A stretch of 64,000 bases of DNA from Parafrankia discariae (GTDB lineage Bacteria > Actinomycetota > Actinomycetes > Frankiales > Frankiaceae): assembly GCF_000373365.1 (NCBI RefSeq), contig NZ_KB891103.1, forward strand, positions 57,474-121,473, given 5' to 3'. Positions 63,344 through 64,000 of the stretch are shown one piece after another. The position numbers and the translations under genes are program-made. Position 1 is the stretch's first letter. Each line of letters starts with the position of its first letter. Below the pieces are notes generated by a model that worked only from the letters and a program-made list of their open reading frames with translations, did no database searches and was not told the DNA's origin.

Positions 63344-64000
63344 GTGCGGACAACCGGCACCGCGGCGGACCCCACCGAAACCGGCGAGTCCGCCGAGCCC
63401 TCGGACGGGCCGCGGCCGAGCCATCACCACCGCCGTCACCGCCGGCGCAGGCCGCCGCGGGGCCGCGCGGGGCTGGTTCCGGTCGCGGTCCTCGCGGGGT
63501 ACCTCACGCTCGCCGTCGTCGTCTTCCGCTCCGCGTGGGCCGATCCGGGCGGCGTGGTCTACGGCTACAGCGATTCCGTGCTGTTCGCGTGGTATCTCGG
63601 CTGGGTTCCGCACGCCCTGTCCGAAGGTCTCGACCCGTTCGTCACCTCGTACCTGAACGCCCCGACTGGCACGAACATCCTGTGGAGCACACCCGTCCCG
63701 CTGCTCGGGCTGGTGACGGCGCCGGTGACCGCGCTGTTCGGCCCCGTCGTCTCCCTCACCCTGCTGCTGACGCTGGCGCCGGCGCTCTCCGCGTTCGCCC
63801 TGTTCTGGGTGCTGCGGCGCTGGGTGCCGGCGGCGCCGGCCGCCGTCGCCGGCCTGCTCTACGGCTTCGGCCCGTACCTGGTCGGCGAGTCGTACGGGCA
63901 CCTGCATCTGACCTTCGCCGTCTTCCCGCCGCTGCTGCTGCTCCTGCTCGACGACCTGATCGTGCGCCGGCGCCCGCCGGTGCGCACCGGGGTGCGGCTC
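63344..64000 (+). CDS. Polytopic membrane protein, possibly GT-C glycosyltransferase, cut by window end
   Basis: At least 219 residues from GTG 63344, two bases after GAGGGGGAA. A His/Arg-rich cytosolic start (about 1-45), then membrane segments LVPVAVLAGYLTLAVVVF, a loop with GYSDSVLFAWYLGWVPHAL and TSYLNAPTGTNILWSTPVP, then further helices LLGLVTAPVTALFGPVVSLT, LLLTLAPALSAFALFWVLRR, AVAGLLYGFGPYLVGESYG, TFAVFPPLLLLLLDDLIV. The first-loop Asp followed by this helix pattern resembles GT-C type polyprenyl-phosphate sugar transferases. The rest is outside the window. Confidence 0.75.
   Translation, partial: MRTTGTAADPTETGESAEPSDGPRPSHHHRRHRRRRPPRGRAGLVPVAVLAGYLTLAVVVFRSAWADPGGVVYGYSDSVLFAWYLGWVPHALSEGLDPFVTSYLNAPTGTNILWSTPVPLLGLVTAPVTALFGPVVSLTLLLTLAPALSAFALFWVLRRWVPAAPAAVAGLLYGFGPYLVGESYGHLHLTFAVFPPLLLLLLDDLIVRRRPPVRTGVRL

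Overview
The window is a very GC-rich stretch of actinobacterial chromosome. Several gene families point the same way: an F420-type luciferase-like oxidoreductase, a TetR-AidB pair, an Ada-AlkA fusion overlapping ogt as in mycobacteria, SDR and acyl-CoA dehydrogenase genes, TPR and HTH proteins of actinomycete style, and many 4-base ATGA/GTGA gene overlaps. A Frankia-like or related filamentous actinomycete is my inference; no rRNA or other phylogenetic marker is present to prove it. I saw no tRNA, rRNA, CRISPR array or insertion sequence.

Layout. 1-13.5 kb: a truncated secreted fibronectin-III protein, lysS, a coupled two-gene heterodimeric ABC exporter, a small membrane protein, an SDR, an acyl-CoA dehydrogenase, a lipoprotein serine hydrolase and an HTH-like protein. 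13.5-25 kb: the alkylation-repair operon alkA-ogt, a PAS-GGDEF-EAL c-di-GMP protein, a YccF protein, an unusual Hsp70-lobe/PstS-like fusion, the transsulfuration pair cbs-metB, and a TPR protein. 25.4-32.6 kb: two divergent operons, fkbH-ACP-hexapeptide acyltransferase on the left and fatty acyl-AMP ligase, NTF2-like protein and ACP-GNAT fusion on the right. They are separated by about 960 bp of palindrome-containing, less GC-rich DNA. This looks like a compact, possibly undescribed thiotemplated pathway and is my main candidate for a new system.

32.8-43 kb: an ECF sigma, zinc anti-sigma, ABC ATPase and two membrane proteins in one coupled operon, meeting a small secreted tendamistat-like protein head on. 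Then come an orphan tyrosine recombinase, an FMN reductase, and two tandem paralogous membrane-anchored proline-rich proteins. 43-46.7 kb: tetR-aidB and 1.3 kb without a convincing gene. 46.7-58.8 kb is rich in signalling: a 1393-residue protein made of two complete membrane diguanylate cyclases, a single-domain response regulator coupled to an atypical kinase-like protein, a PAS hybrid histidine kinase, a frameshifted FAD oxidoreductase with a PAP2 protein, and a receiver-HTH-class III cyclase fusion.

58.8-64 kb: two SDRs, a short universal-stress-like protein, an LLM oxidoreductase, a coupled pair of small actinobacterial proteins, and the start of a polytopic membrane protein cut by the window end. 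Nucleotide second messengers (c-di-GMP and a cyclic mononucleotide) are the recurring theme of the right half. Starts are often uncertain because GTG starts and long upstream open frames are common in DNA of this composition; where a Shine-Dalgarno sequence decided the start, the entry says so.
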